Shown one piece after another: positions 8,929 through 17,193 of a DNA stretch of 64,000 bases. Numbering within the stretch: position 1 is the first letter of the stretch; every line of letters starts with the position of its first letter. Made by a program: the position numbers and the translations under genes. Below the pieces are notes generated by a model. The model saw nothing but the letters and a program-made list of their open reading frames with translations, ran no database searches and was not told where the DNA came from. The stretch spans positions 2,691,067 to 2,755,066 of the forward strand of contig CP060294.1 of NCBI GenBank assembly GCA_014302835.1, given 5' to 3'. The stretch is from Pedobacter sp. PAMC26386. Its GTDB lineage: Bacteria; Bacteroidota; Bacteroidia; Sphingobacteriales; Sphingobacteriaceae.

Positions 8929-9744
8929 ATGATCACCTTAAATAATAAAATCAGCATATTAGGTTGCGGGTGGTACGGACTCGAACTCGCTAAAGAATTG
9001 ATAAAAAACGGATATAGAGTAAAAGGCTCGACCACAACTCCTGAAAAACTAGCAAATCTGCAACAATCAGGAATAATACCCTACCTTATAAATTTCAACG
9101 AAGAGGAAAATGGTTTTGATCGTGATTTCTTTAATTGCGACGTCCTCATCATTAGTATTCCACCAAAGAGAGTTACTGCAGAACAACATACTTTTTTATC
9201 AAAAATCGAGAAGATATCAAAAGCAGCAGAGACTCACCTTATTCCAAATATCATTTTCATCAGTGCCACTTCAGTATATGGAGATTACAATGAAGAAGTT
9301 AACGAGCAAACTATTCCTAATCCAGAAACAGATTCTGGCAAGGCAATTCTGGCCGCTGAATTAGCTTTAAAAAATATAACCAGCTTTAAAACAACAATAC
9401 TCAGATTTGGGGGACTAATAGGACCAAACAGAGATCCGGGAAGGTTCTTTGCTGGAAAATCAGCAATACCAAATGGAAAAGCCCCTGTTAACTTAATCCA
9501 CCTTACAGATTGTATTGGACTAACAATGCGTATCCTTCAAAAGGAAGCTTTCGGCTACATCTTTAATGCTTGTGCTACAGATCACCCTACACGATCTGTT
9601 TTTTATACTTCTGCGTCTTTAAGGTCTGGATTTGACAAACCTCAGTTTATAGATGAACTGTGCAACTGGAAATTAGTACATAGTATATATATAACAAAAA
9701 AACTCAACTATGAATTCAAAATCTCGTTAAATAGCCTGGTTTGA
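8929..9744 (+). CDS. NAD(P)-binding SDR/epimerase-like protein
   Basis: 271 residues from the ATG at 8929, giving MITLNNKISILGCGWYGLEL, chosen because the in-frame ATG at 8869 lies inside the cspA terminator. The N-terminal Rossmann motif GCGWYG binds NAD(P). Later segments (ISATSVYGDY, ILRFGGLIGPNRDPGRF, NLIHLTDC) match extended short-chain dehydrogenases of the YeeZ-like group, with a Tyr in the S-V-Y position but no clear YxxxK. Such proteins act on nucleotide-sugars or unknown substrates in the cytoplasm. No operon partner is visible: the upstream gene is terminated and the next gene is 270 bp away. The exact substrate cannot be told. Confidence 0.8.
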   Translation: MITLNNKISILGCGWYGLELAKELIKNGYRVKGSTTTPEKLANLQQSGIIPYLINFNEEENGFDRDFFNCDVLIISIPPKRVTAEQHTFLSKIEKISKAAETHLIPNIIFISATSVYGDYNEEVNEQTIPNPETDSGKAILAAELALKNITSFKTTILRFGGLIGPNRDPGRFFAGKSAIPNGKAPVNLIHLTDCIGLTMRILQKEAFGYIFNACATDHPTRSVFYTSASLRSGFDKPQFIDELCNWKLVHSIYITKKLNYEFKISLNSLV

Positions 9745-9802
9745 CAATAAAAAAAATCAAACCATCTATATTACGTATCACTCTCTAAATCAAACAAATA
9801 AA

Positions 9803-9822
9803 CACAGAGAGGCCTCTCTGTG
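9803..9822. repeat. Perfect 20-bp palindrome
   Basis: CACAGAGAGG followed directly by its reverse complement, then A8 on the plus strand. It sits alone in the 270-bp gap 9745-10014, which otherwise shows nothing clear. It could be a protein-binding site or a hairpin; a terminator for the plus gene is unlikely because no T-run follows. Confidence 0.8.
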
Positions 9823-10014
9823 AAAAAAAACAGGATATATTAACAAAAAATGAATTGTACTAAACTACTATTCATTAGCTTTTAAAGTGATATATTGCTA
9901 TTCTTTTTAAACTGAAAGAAATAAGAGTTTGTCTACCTTTACAAGTTAAATTGTTTATCTTTTATCAAGTGAATTTTAAACAGGCTCTAAGATTGCAGGA
10001 AAATATATACAGAC

Positions 10015-11400
10015 ATGAAATTAACGATTTGGGGAGCAGCGAAACAGGTAACAGGAAGTATGCATCTGCTGCAAACAAACAATTACAGTATACTGATAGA
10101 TTGCGGACTGGATTATGAAAAAGAAACCTATCAGGAAGAAAACCAGTATTTCCCATTTGATCCGGCTTCAATCGATGTTGTTATTTTAACCCATGCCCAT
10201 ATTGACCATTCTGGAAATTTACCCACTCTTTTAAGACTGGGCTTTAATGGTCAGATTTTATGTACACCACCAACGGCAGATCTAACGGAATTGCTCTTAA
10301 TGGATTCAGTAAATATATTTTTGAGTAAACAGAACAAAAGATCAAGAGGTAAACGGGCAGGATCAGGCCCAAAACCCCTTTATCTGCATAAACATGTGAT
10401 GGATACTGTAGATCGTTTCGTCACTATTACCTTTAATAAAGACTTTACTATAAAAGAAGGAATTACCCTTCGCTTCATCCCTGTAGGCCATTTATTGGGT
10501 GCAGCAGCGGTTATATTAAGTATTCAGGAAGATGGACAAGAAAAGAGAATTGCCTTTACAGGCGATATTGGCCGTAAGAACTACCCGGTTCTTGTAGACC
10601 CTCAGCCAATTCCTGAAGTCGATTATCTTGTCTCTGAATCTACTTACGGTGGACGTCTTCATAGCAAAGACACAACAATTGAGCAGAAACTGATAGAAAC
10701 CATTAATGAAACTTGCGTCAAATTCCCTGGCCGCCTGATCATTCCAGCTTTTAGCATCGGTAGAACCCAGGCCCTTGTTTATTCGTTGAATAAAATATTT
10801 AGTGAGGGCCTACTGCCTCCTGTTAAAATATTTGTAGATAGCCCACTGGCTAGTTTTGCAACGGATGTATACCGCAAGCATCATCATTTACTAAACGAAG
10901 AATCACAGGATTTTTATAACAGAAAAGGTGATGAGTTCGAATTCGAAGAACTTTCTTACGTACAGGATAAGAGAGAGAGTATTTCAATTTCTAATTATCA
11001 TGAACCTTGTATTATTATATCGTCCGCAGGTATGTTAGAAGGCGGAAGAATTCAGGATCATTTATACCATAACATACAGAACTACTATTGTACTATACTA
11101 TTTATAGGTTATTGCGCCAAAGGTACTTTAGGAAACCGCCTATTGAGAGGCGATCCCATCGTTCGTTTACGTCATCGTGATTTAATGGTTTTTGCTACGA
11201 TTAAACAAACAGATTTATTGAGCGGCCACGGTGATCATGATGATTTGTTAAACACAGTAAAACAACAACATCCCGAAAAATTGAAAAAAGTATTCCTTGT
11301 TCATGGTGAAAACAAAAGTCTGGAGAGCTTAGCTGAGGCAGTTACATTAGCTGGATATACAGTAGCTATACCGGAAAAAGGAGAAATATTCGAACTGTAA
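10015..11400 (+). CDS. Beta-CASP metallo-beta-lactamase-fold RNase
   Basis: 461 residues, normal for bacterial CPSF73/Ysh1-like members. It opens with WGAAKQVTGSMHLL. The metal-binding motif HAHIDHSG lies at about residues 59-66, further ligand regions at PVGHLLGA and FTGDIGR, and the beta-CASP insertion shows SESTYGG, FSIGRTQ and SAGMLEGGR. The C-terminal FLVHGE is the last conserved ligand motif. Such enzymes are zinc-dependent endo- or exoribonucleases acting in the cytoplasm. All expected ligands appear intact. The gene is alone; 222 bp without features separate it from the next. The RNA target is unknown. Confidence 0.9.
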   Translation: MKLTIWGAAKQVTGSMHLLQTNNYSILIDCGLDYEKETYQEENQYFPFDPASIDVVILTHAHIDHSGNLPTLLRLGFNGQILCTPPTADLTELLLMDSVNIFLSKQNKRSRGKRAGSGPKPLYLHKHVMDTVDRFVTITFNKDFTIKEGITLRFIPVGHLLGAAAVILSIQEDGQEKRIAFTGDIGRKNYPVLVDPQPIPEVDYLVSESTYGGRLHSKDTTIEQKLIETINETCVKFPGRLIIPAFSIGRTQALVYSLNKIFSEGLLPPVKIFVDSPLASFATDVYRKHHHLLNEESQDFYNRKGDEFEFEELSYVQDKRESISISNYHEPCIIISSAGMLEGGRIQDHLYHNIQNYYCTILFIGYCAKGTLGNRLLRGDPIVRLRHRDLMVFATIKQTDLLSGHGDHDDLLNTVKQQHPEKLKKVFLVHGENKSLESLAEAVTLAGYTVAIPEKGEIFEL

Positions 11401-11622
11401 TTTTGATAGGAAAAATCAATTTGTAGCAAATACTATACAGTTTATTGAAATTTGGCAAGGAATATTCAAAGTTACTAAAAACCAAAACAACCCCAGTAAA
11501 ACGCTCATTATCAGTTTGTTTTAATTTTTAATCCTCAAAATAACATCAATTGGCAGGATTATTACAAGTTGGCTAATCATTCAGTAGAGAACTGATGATT
11601 TAATATCTAACTATAATTAAAG

Positions 11623-12954
11623 ATGAACTCAAGAATTACAAAATCAGTGTTGGTACTATCCTTAGTAGGACTATCAACCTCGTTGTTTGCTCAGAATATG
11701 AATTCTGATACAACAAAACGCTTTGACAAGAAAGATTTCCGTACCTGGTCAATAGGTTTAAACGGTGGTATGTTAACTCATTATACACCATTCAATAACA
11801 GAGCAAATGGTGACTTCAGTACCCCACAAGAGAGCTGGGGTTACGGAGGTTACATCAAGAAACAAATTCTTCCAGGATTTGGTATTCAGGCCGACTTCCT
11901 TGCTGGTAAAGTAAAAGGACTAAGAGCTAATATTGATGGTACTACACAACAAAATACGAGTTTCGAAACTCGTATTGACTGGTCAGCAGCTGTTAGTGGT
12001 AATTTTACTATTGCTAACATGAGTTTAAACCACAAACGTTCAGTATTATCACCTTATTTAACTGCTGGTGCTGGTTATATGTCATCAAGCGCAAAAACTA
12101 ATGCAGTGGGAACACTTACTACACCTGCCGGAAGCACAGGCTATGGTGAGCATTGGTTCATTCCGGTTGGAGCAGGTTTAAAATTTGGTTTATCAAAAGG
12201 TGTTAACCTTGATTTAGGTTACACAGTTAACTTCATGAAAACTAACAACTTTGACGGTGTACAAAGTGCTGCCAATGATAAATTCACCTATGCACATGCT
12301 GGTGTTGAGATCGCAATTGGTAAAAGAGGAACTTCTCAATTACAAAACTTTAGCGCAATCGCAGCAGTTCGTGAAGAAAGTGCAGCAGAAAGTTCAGAGT
12401 TAAGAAGAGCATTATCTACTTCTGAGCAAAACAGATTGAGAGATCAGGAACAATATGCGAAAGACATGGGTGATGAAGATGGAGATGGTGTAGCTAACAA
12501 ATTTGATAAATGCCCTGGAACTCCAGCAAATACAGTTGTTGATGGTGCTGGTTGTCCTTTAAGAACACAAAAACAAATCATCAAAGAAAAAGTAATTGTT
12601 ACTGCTGAAGATCGTAGAGTTGTTGATGAAGCAATCAGAAATTTAGAATTTGATTTAAGTAAAGCGACTATCCGTGCTACTTCTTACAATACTTTAAACA
12701 GAGTTGCTGCCTTATTAGTAGAGAAAAACTTTAGCTTGAAATTAGCTGGTCACACAGACAATACTGGCTCAATGGCTTTAAATCTACGTTTATCTAAAGA
12801 CAGAGCAGAAGCGATTAAAACTTACTTAGTTTCGCAAGGTGCTAATGCATCTCGTATCGAAGCAACTGGTTACGGTCCAAACCAACCAATTGCATCTAAC
12901 AAAACTGCCGCTGGTCGTCAGAAAAATAGAAGAGTTGAATTCTCTTTATTTTAA
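11623..12954 (+). CDS. OmpA/OprF-family outer-membrane protein
   Basis: 443 residues. A signal peptide (MNSRITKSVLVLSLVGLSTSLFAQ) is followed by an N-terminal beta-barrel-like domain (about 40-235, with alternating strands such as FGIQADFLAGKV and VNLDLGYTVNF). Next comes a thrombospondin type-3 calcium-binding repeat (GDEDGDGVANKFDKCPGTP, about 286-304) and a C-terminal OmpA domain (about 330-443, with LAGHTDNTG and GYGPNQPIASN). The OmpA domain binds peptidoglycan, so the protein links outer membrane and wall. All domains are complete. It is monocistronic with a bidirectional terminator. The 222-bp region before it has no clear promoter match. Copy number and Asn/Thr-rich codons suggest a well-expressed gene, but that is inference. 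Confidence 0.93.
   Translation: MNSRITKSVLVLSLVGLSTSLFAQNMNSDTTKRFDKKDFRTWSIGLNGGMLTHYTPFNNRANGDFSTPQESWGYGGYIKKQILPGFGIQADFLAGKVKGLRANIDGTTQQNTSFETRIDWSAAVSGNFTIANMSLNHKRSVLSPYLTAGAGYMSSSAKTNAVGTLTTPAGSTGYGEHWFIPVGAGLKFGLSKGVNLDLGYTVNFMKTNNFDGVQSAANDKFTYAHAGVEIAIGKRGTSQLQNFSAIAAVREESAAESSELRRALSTSEQNRLRDQEQYAKDMGDEDGDGVANKFDKCPGTPANTVVDGAGCPLRTQKQIIKEKVIVTAEDRRVVDEAIRNLEFDLSKATIRATSYNTLNRVAALLVEKNFSLKLAGHTDNTGSMALNLRLSKDRAEAIKTYLVSQGANASRIEATGYGPNQPIASNKTAAGRQKNRRVEFSLF
11953..11976. repeat. Perfect 24-bp palindrome inside the OmpA-family gene
   Basis: The half AATACGAGTTTC is followed immediately by its exact reverse complement. It encodes Asn-Thr-Ser-Phe-Glu-Thr-Arg-Ile in the barrel region. 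A 12-bp perfect half-arm with no spacer is unlikely by chance in 64 kb. Confidence 0.8.
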
Positions 12955-12973
12955 TCAGAACAGCATTTAATAT

Positions 12974-13012
12974 AAAAAAAGAAGGTGTCTCAAAAGGACA
13001 CCTTCTTTTTTT
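12974..13012. terminator. Bidirectional terminator
   Basis: GAAGGTGTC and GACACCTTC pair around a 7-nt loop, flanked by A7 and T7. It serves the OmpA gene and the convergent gene at 13026. Confidence 0.92.
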
Positions 13013-13025
13013 ATAGCCAAAACAC

Positions 13026-13412
13026 CTACTCAGAATCTCGTTCTGGCCAATACTCTCCTTTTAATTCCAGCTCCCTTGCCTTTTCATCAATACCAACAGT
13101 AACCGTCATCTTTTCCAGATGTAAAGTATCGATTGCACTGCAGGCACTAAATTCTTCCAGTACATATTGCAGTTTTAACACCATAAAATCTAAAGATTTA
13201 AAAACAATACTATCAGGAACAACCGTTACCCTACTTACTTTTTCACGGATATGATAAGTCTGTAGCATGTAAGCAACCTGATCAGCATATTTTTCTATCA
13301 CGAGAAACAATTGCGCTTCCAATATTCCTTCCTCTTTCTTTACAATCTCTTCATGCTGAGACAAATAAGCTTGTAATACAGATGAGATTTTCAACTTTAC
13401 AGAGGATTGCAT
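13026..13412 (-). CDS. Conserved-looking hypothetical protein
   Basis: 128 residues from an ATG, no signal peptide or membrane segment. It appears alpha/beta with a long amphipathic N-terminal helix (KISSVLQAYLSQHEEIVKKE), a middle FLVIEKYADQVAYML and a strand-rich end. The frame is clean, ends at the shared bidirectional terminator, and shows normal codon use. I do not recognise the family. It is monocistronic: a decayed esterase gene lies upstream in the same orientation, separated by about 50 bp, and it could once have been co-transcribed with it. Confidence 0.65.
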   Translation of the reverse strand: MQSSVKLKISSVLQAYLSQHEEIVKKEEGILEAQLFLVIEKYADQVAYMLQTYHIREKVSRVTVVPDSIVFKSLDFMVLKLQYVLEEFSACSAIDTLHLEKMTVTVGIDEKARELELKGEYWPERDSE

Positions 13413-13461
13413 ATAAATCTAAACTCAATTAATAATTTGTTAAAAATAACTAATCAAGATG

Positions 13462-14540
13462 TTACTTAAGACCATGTAAAATCTTTTGTAAGATTTCTTT
13501 TCCACGCTCATTATTGGGATTAAGCTCAACAGACTTTTTGTAGTTTTCCAAAGCAAGCGCCTTGTTTCCCTTTTTGAGAAATGCTTCGCCTAAACTATCA
13601 TAAGCATTAGACGATCCTGGATGATTCTTGGCATTTTGCCGAAATATCTCTATAGCCTGATCAGTATCACCACAGCTTAGTCTTTGATAACCGCAATCGT
13701 TCATAAAGTCTTCTCCCGGTTTTATTTTATAACCATATTTGTTTGGAAAGCTTATTAAAATGAGCTTCAATGTCGGCAAACGACTTTATCACACATGGAT
13801 CCTTCGGATCAATAAACCAATTGGAATAAATAAAGCGTAATCCATCATACATACTTTTATATCCAACAGAAAAATGATCCTCATTAGGATAGGTAGTATA
13901 TTGCCATTTAAATGATTTCGGAGCGGATTTTTTCAATTGATCAATTAGCAAATCGACTGCTTTTTTACCCCAGGTTCATTTCCCAGAGAGACCGGCATAT
14001 AACCGGAAAGCATTGGATGCTTTAAAAGAATAGGAGTAAACCGAGCAAGTATTTTCATATTACCCCCATAAATAGCCGGACTGATGACGATAGTTGATTG
14101 AAATAGTTCAGGAGCAGTTTCTTTACAATATACAGCAAACAATTCGCCCAATGAACGACCTTCAAGTATTCTATACGGTTGTGTCCGGTAATTTTTTTCA
14201 ACATAAGGTATTACTTCCGCTTCGATAAATTCAAGAAAACCCTTTCCAGTTCTGTAACATAACCAAAATTCATATCCGGGTCAAGCAAATAAAGAACCGG
14301 GTATGTTTCATCACTCACTTGATAATTTGACGGAGTATAAATCCATAAAGACCTTTTTTCATTCAAGACACTTGATGTCAAGACTACTTTGCTTTGGCTT
14401 CTGGTTGGGAGTGCATCATCTTGCGCATTGGCCAATATTGAAATACTGGTTAGTGACGAAGTCATTAAAATTATATTTACCAGTATCCTGAATCCGATTA
14501 AGAATCTGTTTAAAATGACCGGCCAACAATATAGACCCAT
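13462..14540 (-). pseudogene. Decayed alpha/beta-hydrolase esterase with TPR tail
   Basis: Four pieces in different minus-strand frames line up as one gene of the IroE-like putative esterase family with a C-terminal TPR. (1) 14540-14211: signal-like segment and YPVLYLLDPDMNFGYV. (2) about 14230-13945: FLEFIEAEVIPYVEKNYRTQPYRILEGRSLGELFAVY, split by a frame change, with GxSxG kept as GRSLG. (3) 13951-13727: NEDHFSVGYKSMYDGLRFIY. (4) 13779-13462: GDTDQAIEIFRQNAKNHP, a TPR. Frame changes fall near 14235, 13970 (next to TGGGGTAAAAAA) and 13750. About 60 residues normally found between pieces 1 and 2 are missing, so this is not simply sequencing error. No product is expected. Confidence 0.8.
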
Positions 14541-14640
14541 ATTTTTTTGTCTTGTTTATGAATTCTGTAAAGATTTCAAGGCGACTATCGCTCTCTCTTT
14601 TCTACAAACGGTTTTCACTAAACTGTTTGCCAGCATAAAC

Positions 14641-14665
14641 AGAGTCAATTCGATGAATTGACTCT
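14641..14665 (-). terminator. Hairpin after the Old Yellow Enzyme gene
   Basis: AGAGTCAATTC and GAATTGACTCT are perfect 11-bp arms with a 3-nt loop, just downstream of the minus-strand stop at 14681. The trailing T-run is poor, so efficiency is uncertain. Confidence 0.6.
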
Positions 14666-14680
14666 GTTGTATCAAATGAT

Positions 14681-15781
14681 TTAAACTAATTGCGCAAGCG
14701 CATCAGCTGTAAATCCTTTCAACTCATCTAAACGATTATCACGAATTTTCTGTACCCAGGCAGGATCAGCCAAAAGTGGCCTTCCTACAGCTACCAGGTC
14801 AAAATCACCTCTATCCATTCTTCTCACTAATTCATCCAGAGAGCTTGGTTCTGATCCCTGACCACCAAATGCACTTATAAAATCTCCATTCAAGCCCACT
14901 GACCCAACTGTAATTGTAGCTGCACCAGTTATTTTCTTTGCCCATCCTGCAAAGTTCAAGTCTGAACCTTCAAATTCAGGCTCCCAGAAACGACGCTGAG
15001 AACAGTGTAAAATATCAACACCTGCATCTACCAGTGGATTCAACCAGCTCTCCATTTCTGCCGGATTAGTTGCAAGTTTAAAATTAAAATCCTGAACTTT
15101 CCATTGTGATAAACGAAGAATAACTGCAAAATCATCCCCCACTTGCCTGCGCACCTCTTTAACAACCTCCACTGCAAAACGACTACGCTCTGCAATCGTT
15201 TTACCACCATAACTATCAGTACGGTGATTTAACTGATCCCAGAAAAACTGATCAATCAGGTAACCATGCGCACCGTGTATTTCAACCGTGTCAAAACCTA
15301 ATTTTTTCGCATCTGCAGCAGCACGGCCATACGATAAAATCGCATCTGCAATGTCACTTTCAGTCATTGCTTTTCCTTTTAACTCTCCAGGATTAACAAA
15401 TCCTGACGGTCCTTCAAACGCTGTTTGTGGTACCCAGCCAGATTTATGGTCCTGCTGTATACCCATATGCCAGATCTGAGGGCCCATCTGGCCACCAGCC
15501 GTATGAACATCCTGAATTACCTTATCCCATCCCGCTAATGCCTGTTCTCCATAAAAATGAGGAATACTCGGATCATTTGCAGAAGAAAGACGGTCAATCA
15601 CAGTACCCTCCGATAAAATCAGTCCTACATCACCCTCCGCTCTTTTGCGGTAATAATCAGCAACATCTGCTGTTGGTATGCCATTTGGAGAAAATGCACG
15701 TGTCATTGGTGCCATCACCAATCTGTTTTTCATATTCAATGTTTTCAGCTTAAAGGGCTGGAACAAACTGTCTGTATTCAT
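14681..15781 (-). CDS. Old Yellow Enzyme family NADH:flavin oxidoreductase
   Basis: 366 residues, the normal length for NemA/OYE. It begins LFQPFKLKTLNMKNRLVMAPMTR. The active-site pair is H169 and H172 in EIHGAHGYLIDQFF, followed by NHRTDSYGG, and the phosphate-binding FMN end is DFDLVAVGRPLLADPAWV. OYEs reduce activated C=C bonds, nitro groups or quinones with NAD(P)H, with FMN bound non-covalently, in the cytoplasm. The gene starts 10 bp after an ArsR-type regulator, so the two form an operon, and the regulator probably controls it in response to electrophiles or quinones (inference). The physiological substrate is unknown. Confidence 0.93.
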   Translation of the reverse strand: MNTDSLFQPFKLKTLNMKNRLVMAPMTRAFSPNGIPTADVADYYRKRAEGDVGLILSEGTVIDRLSSANDPSIPHFYGEQALAGWDKVIQDVHTAGGQMGPQIWHMGIQQDHKSGWVPQTAFEGPSGFVNPGELKGKAMTESDIADAILSYGRAAADAKKLGFDTVEIHGAHGYLIDQFFWDQLNHRTDSYGGKTIAERSRFAVEVVKEVRRQVGDDFAVILRLSQWKVQDFNFKLATNPAEMESWLNPLVDAGVDILHCSQRRFWEPEFEGSDLNFAGWAKKITGAATITVGSVGLNGDFISAFGGQGSEPSSLDELVRRMDRGDFDLVAVGRPLLADPAWVQKIRDNRLDELKGFTADALAQLV

Positions 15782-15791
15782 AGCTATTTAA

Positions 15792-16091
15792 TTATATTGA
15801 AGTTTCTATCAATTGTTTCAGTTCAAGACAGGCAGCCTCATTCCTTTTATAATAAGTCCACTGCCCTACCCGCGTAGATTCTATTAACCCTGTTCTTTGA
15901 AGAACAGACAAATATTCAGAAATCGTTGATTGTGTCAGCTGTGCTTTATGCTGTATCTGACCTACACAAACGCCAATTTCTTTCACATCCCGTTCCTGGG
16001 CAGGAAAATGCAATTCGGGGTCTTTCAACCATTTCAAAATCATTAATCTTGTCTTATTTGACAGTGCTTTAAACACCTCTACCTGATCCAT
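15792..16091 (-). CDS. ArsR-family HTH regulator paired with the OYE
   Basis: 99 residues forming a winged helix-turn-helix of the ArsR type: EVFKALSNKTRLMILKWL, then the recognition helix in LTQSTISEYLSVLQRTGLIE and the wing TRVGQWTYYKRNE. The classical metal-site ELCVC motif is absent; a cysteine, C42 (IGVCVGQIQ), lies just before the recognition region. A thiol-based redox or electrophile sensor is therefore more plausible than a metal sensor (inference). It is the first gene of an operon with the OYE, and a short inverted repeat 11 bp upstream of its start is a likely operator for autorepression. Confidence 0.9.
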   Translation of the reverse strand: MDQVEVFKALSNKTRLMILKWLKDPELHFPAQERDVKEIGVCVGQIQHKAQLTQSTISEYLSVLQRTGLIESTRVGQWTYYKRNEAACLELKQLIETSI

Positions 16092-16101
16092 AAAACAAAT
16101 A

Positions 16102-16123
16102 TATATCGACTTTTCCCGATATA
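16102..16123. promoter_or_regulatory. Putative ArsR operator
   Basis: TATATCG (16102-16108) and CGATATA (16117-16123) are perfect inverted arms separated by 8 bp, ending 11 bp before the regulator's ATG. ArsR proteins bind such dyads at their own promoters. Confidence 0.5.
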
Positions 16124-16204
16124 CCTATTAAAGAAACAAACATGACATTAACCTGATAACCAGACAGAAAACTGACAATCCAGAACAGACTGACATTAAA
16201 AGAC

Positions 16205-16234
16205 AAAGGGCCGGCGGATAAAACCAGGCCCTTT
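16205..16234 (-). terminator. Terminator of the ergothioneine operon
   Basis: AAAGGGCC and GGCCCTTT pair around a 14-nt loop just after the stop of egtD. On the minus strand a T-rich stretch (GTCTTTTAATG) follows. It separates this operon from the ArsR/OYE pair. Confidence 0.7.
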
Positions 16235-16250
16235 GAAAAAGACAATAAAT

Positions 16251-17189
16251 CTAAACACATTGCCAAACCGTATCCACAAACCATTTCTTATGGTCATAAA
16301 AATGTGATACCGTTTTAAATCCTGAAACCTGTGCAATACTTCCTATTTCCTCTATACTATATTTTTGAGAAATCTCCATATAAATGACCTCATTATCCTG
16401 AAACTGAAAAGTATGATCCGAAATTGTAACTCTCTGATTAGTCCTGCTCACCAGGTAGCTTTTACAAGCCCCGCTTAACGGGTCATAGGTTGGATAGTGT
16501 TCAAACTGCGAAACATCAAAATCCCCCCCCAGTTCCTCATTGATTCTATGCAACAAATTCAGGTTAAAGTCACGGGTAAAACCTGCTGCATCATTATAGG
16601 CGGCGAGGATAGTATGCGGATTCTTTTTCAAATCAAATCCAATCAATACTAAATCACCTTCCTGCAACGAAGCACGGATTTTACGGCAAAATTCAATCGC
16701 ACTCTCTGGTGTCTCATTTCCTATATTTCCTCCCAGCAATAAAACAACCTTTTTTCTGGAAGAAACATGATTTGCCTTCTCCAGCATATCAAAATACTCC
16801 CCATTCAACCCCTGTACCCTAAGCCCCTTAATCTTCTCTGGTAATGACTTTTCTAAATGCGAAATCATTGTAGAGGAAATATCTATAGGCATATAAGTAA
16901 AATCTACCTGCGTATCGATCAGCTCTTTCAGCAGATAACTTGATTTAGTAGCATCCCCAGCACCCATTTCTACCAGATCAAAGGTATTGAACCCGTTTTT
17001 CAAGGTGATTGCCAGATCCTTGAAGCGCTCTCTGAAAATCTCCTTCTCGCAGTTTGTTGGATAATATTCAGGGCAATTCATAATTTCCTGAAAAAGCTTA
17101 TCCCCTTTACCATCGTAAAAATACTTAGGATTTAAAGTCTTTTGTGTTTGACCCAGGTCTTGTAAAACCTCTTTTAGAAATTGATTCAT
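16251..17189 (-). CDS. egtD: L-histidine N-alpha-methyltransferase EgtD
   Basis: 312 residues from the ATG at 17189 (MNQFLKEVLQDLGQ); a GTG at 17216 would overlap egtB and is less likely. EgtD trimethylates histidine with SAM to give hercynine, the first step of ergothioneine synthesis, in the cytoplasm. Typical features are PKYFYDGKGDKLFQEIMNCPEYYPT near the N-terminus, the SAM-binding LVEMGAGDATKS, and LLLGGNIGNETPE. The length fits the family (about 320). It starts 4 bp after the egtB stop and is the last gene of the operon before the terminator. Pairing with egtB makes the assignment firm. Confidence 0.93.
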   Translation of the reverse strand: MNQFLKEVLQDLGQTQKTLNPKYFYDGKGDKLFQEIMNCPEYYPTNCEKEIFRERFKDLAITLKNGFNTFDLVEMGAGDATKSSYLLKELIDTQVDFTYMPIDISSTMISHLEKSLPEKIKGLRVQGLNGEYFDMLEKANHVSSRKKVVLLLGGNIGNETPESAIEFCRKIRASLQEGDLVLIGFDLKKNPHTILAAYNDAAGFTRDFNLNLLHRINEELGGDFDVSQFEHYPTYDPLSGACKSYLVSRTNQRVTISDHTFQFQDNEVIYMEISQKYSIEEIGSIAQVSGFKTVSHFYDHKKWFVDTVWQCV

Positions 17190-17193
17190 ATCA

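Noticed and set aside
16069..16284. Short minus frame over the egtD end and the ArsR start
   Set aside because: It crosses the terminator at 16205-16234 and overlaps two good genes.
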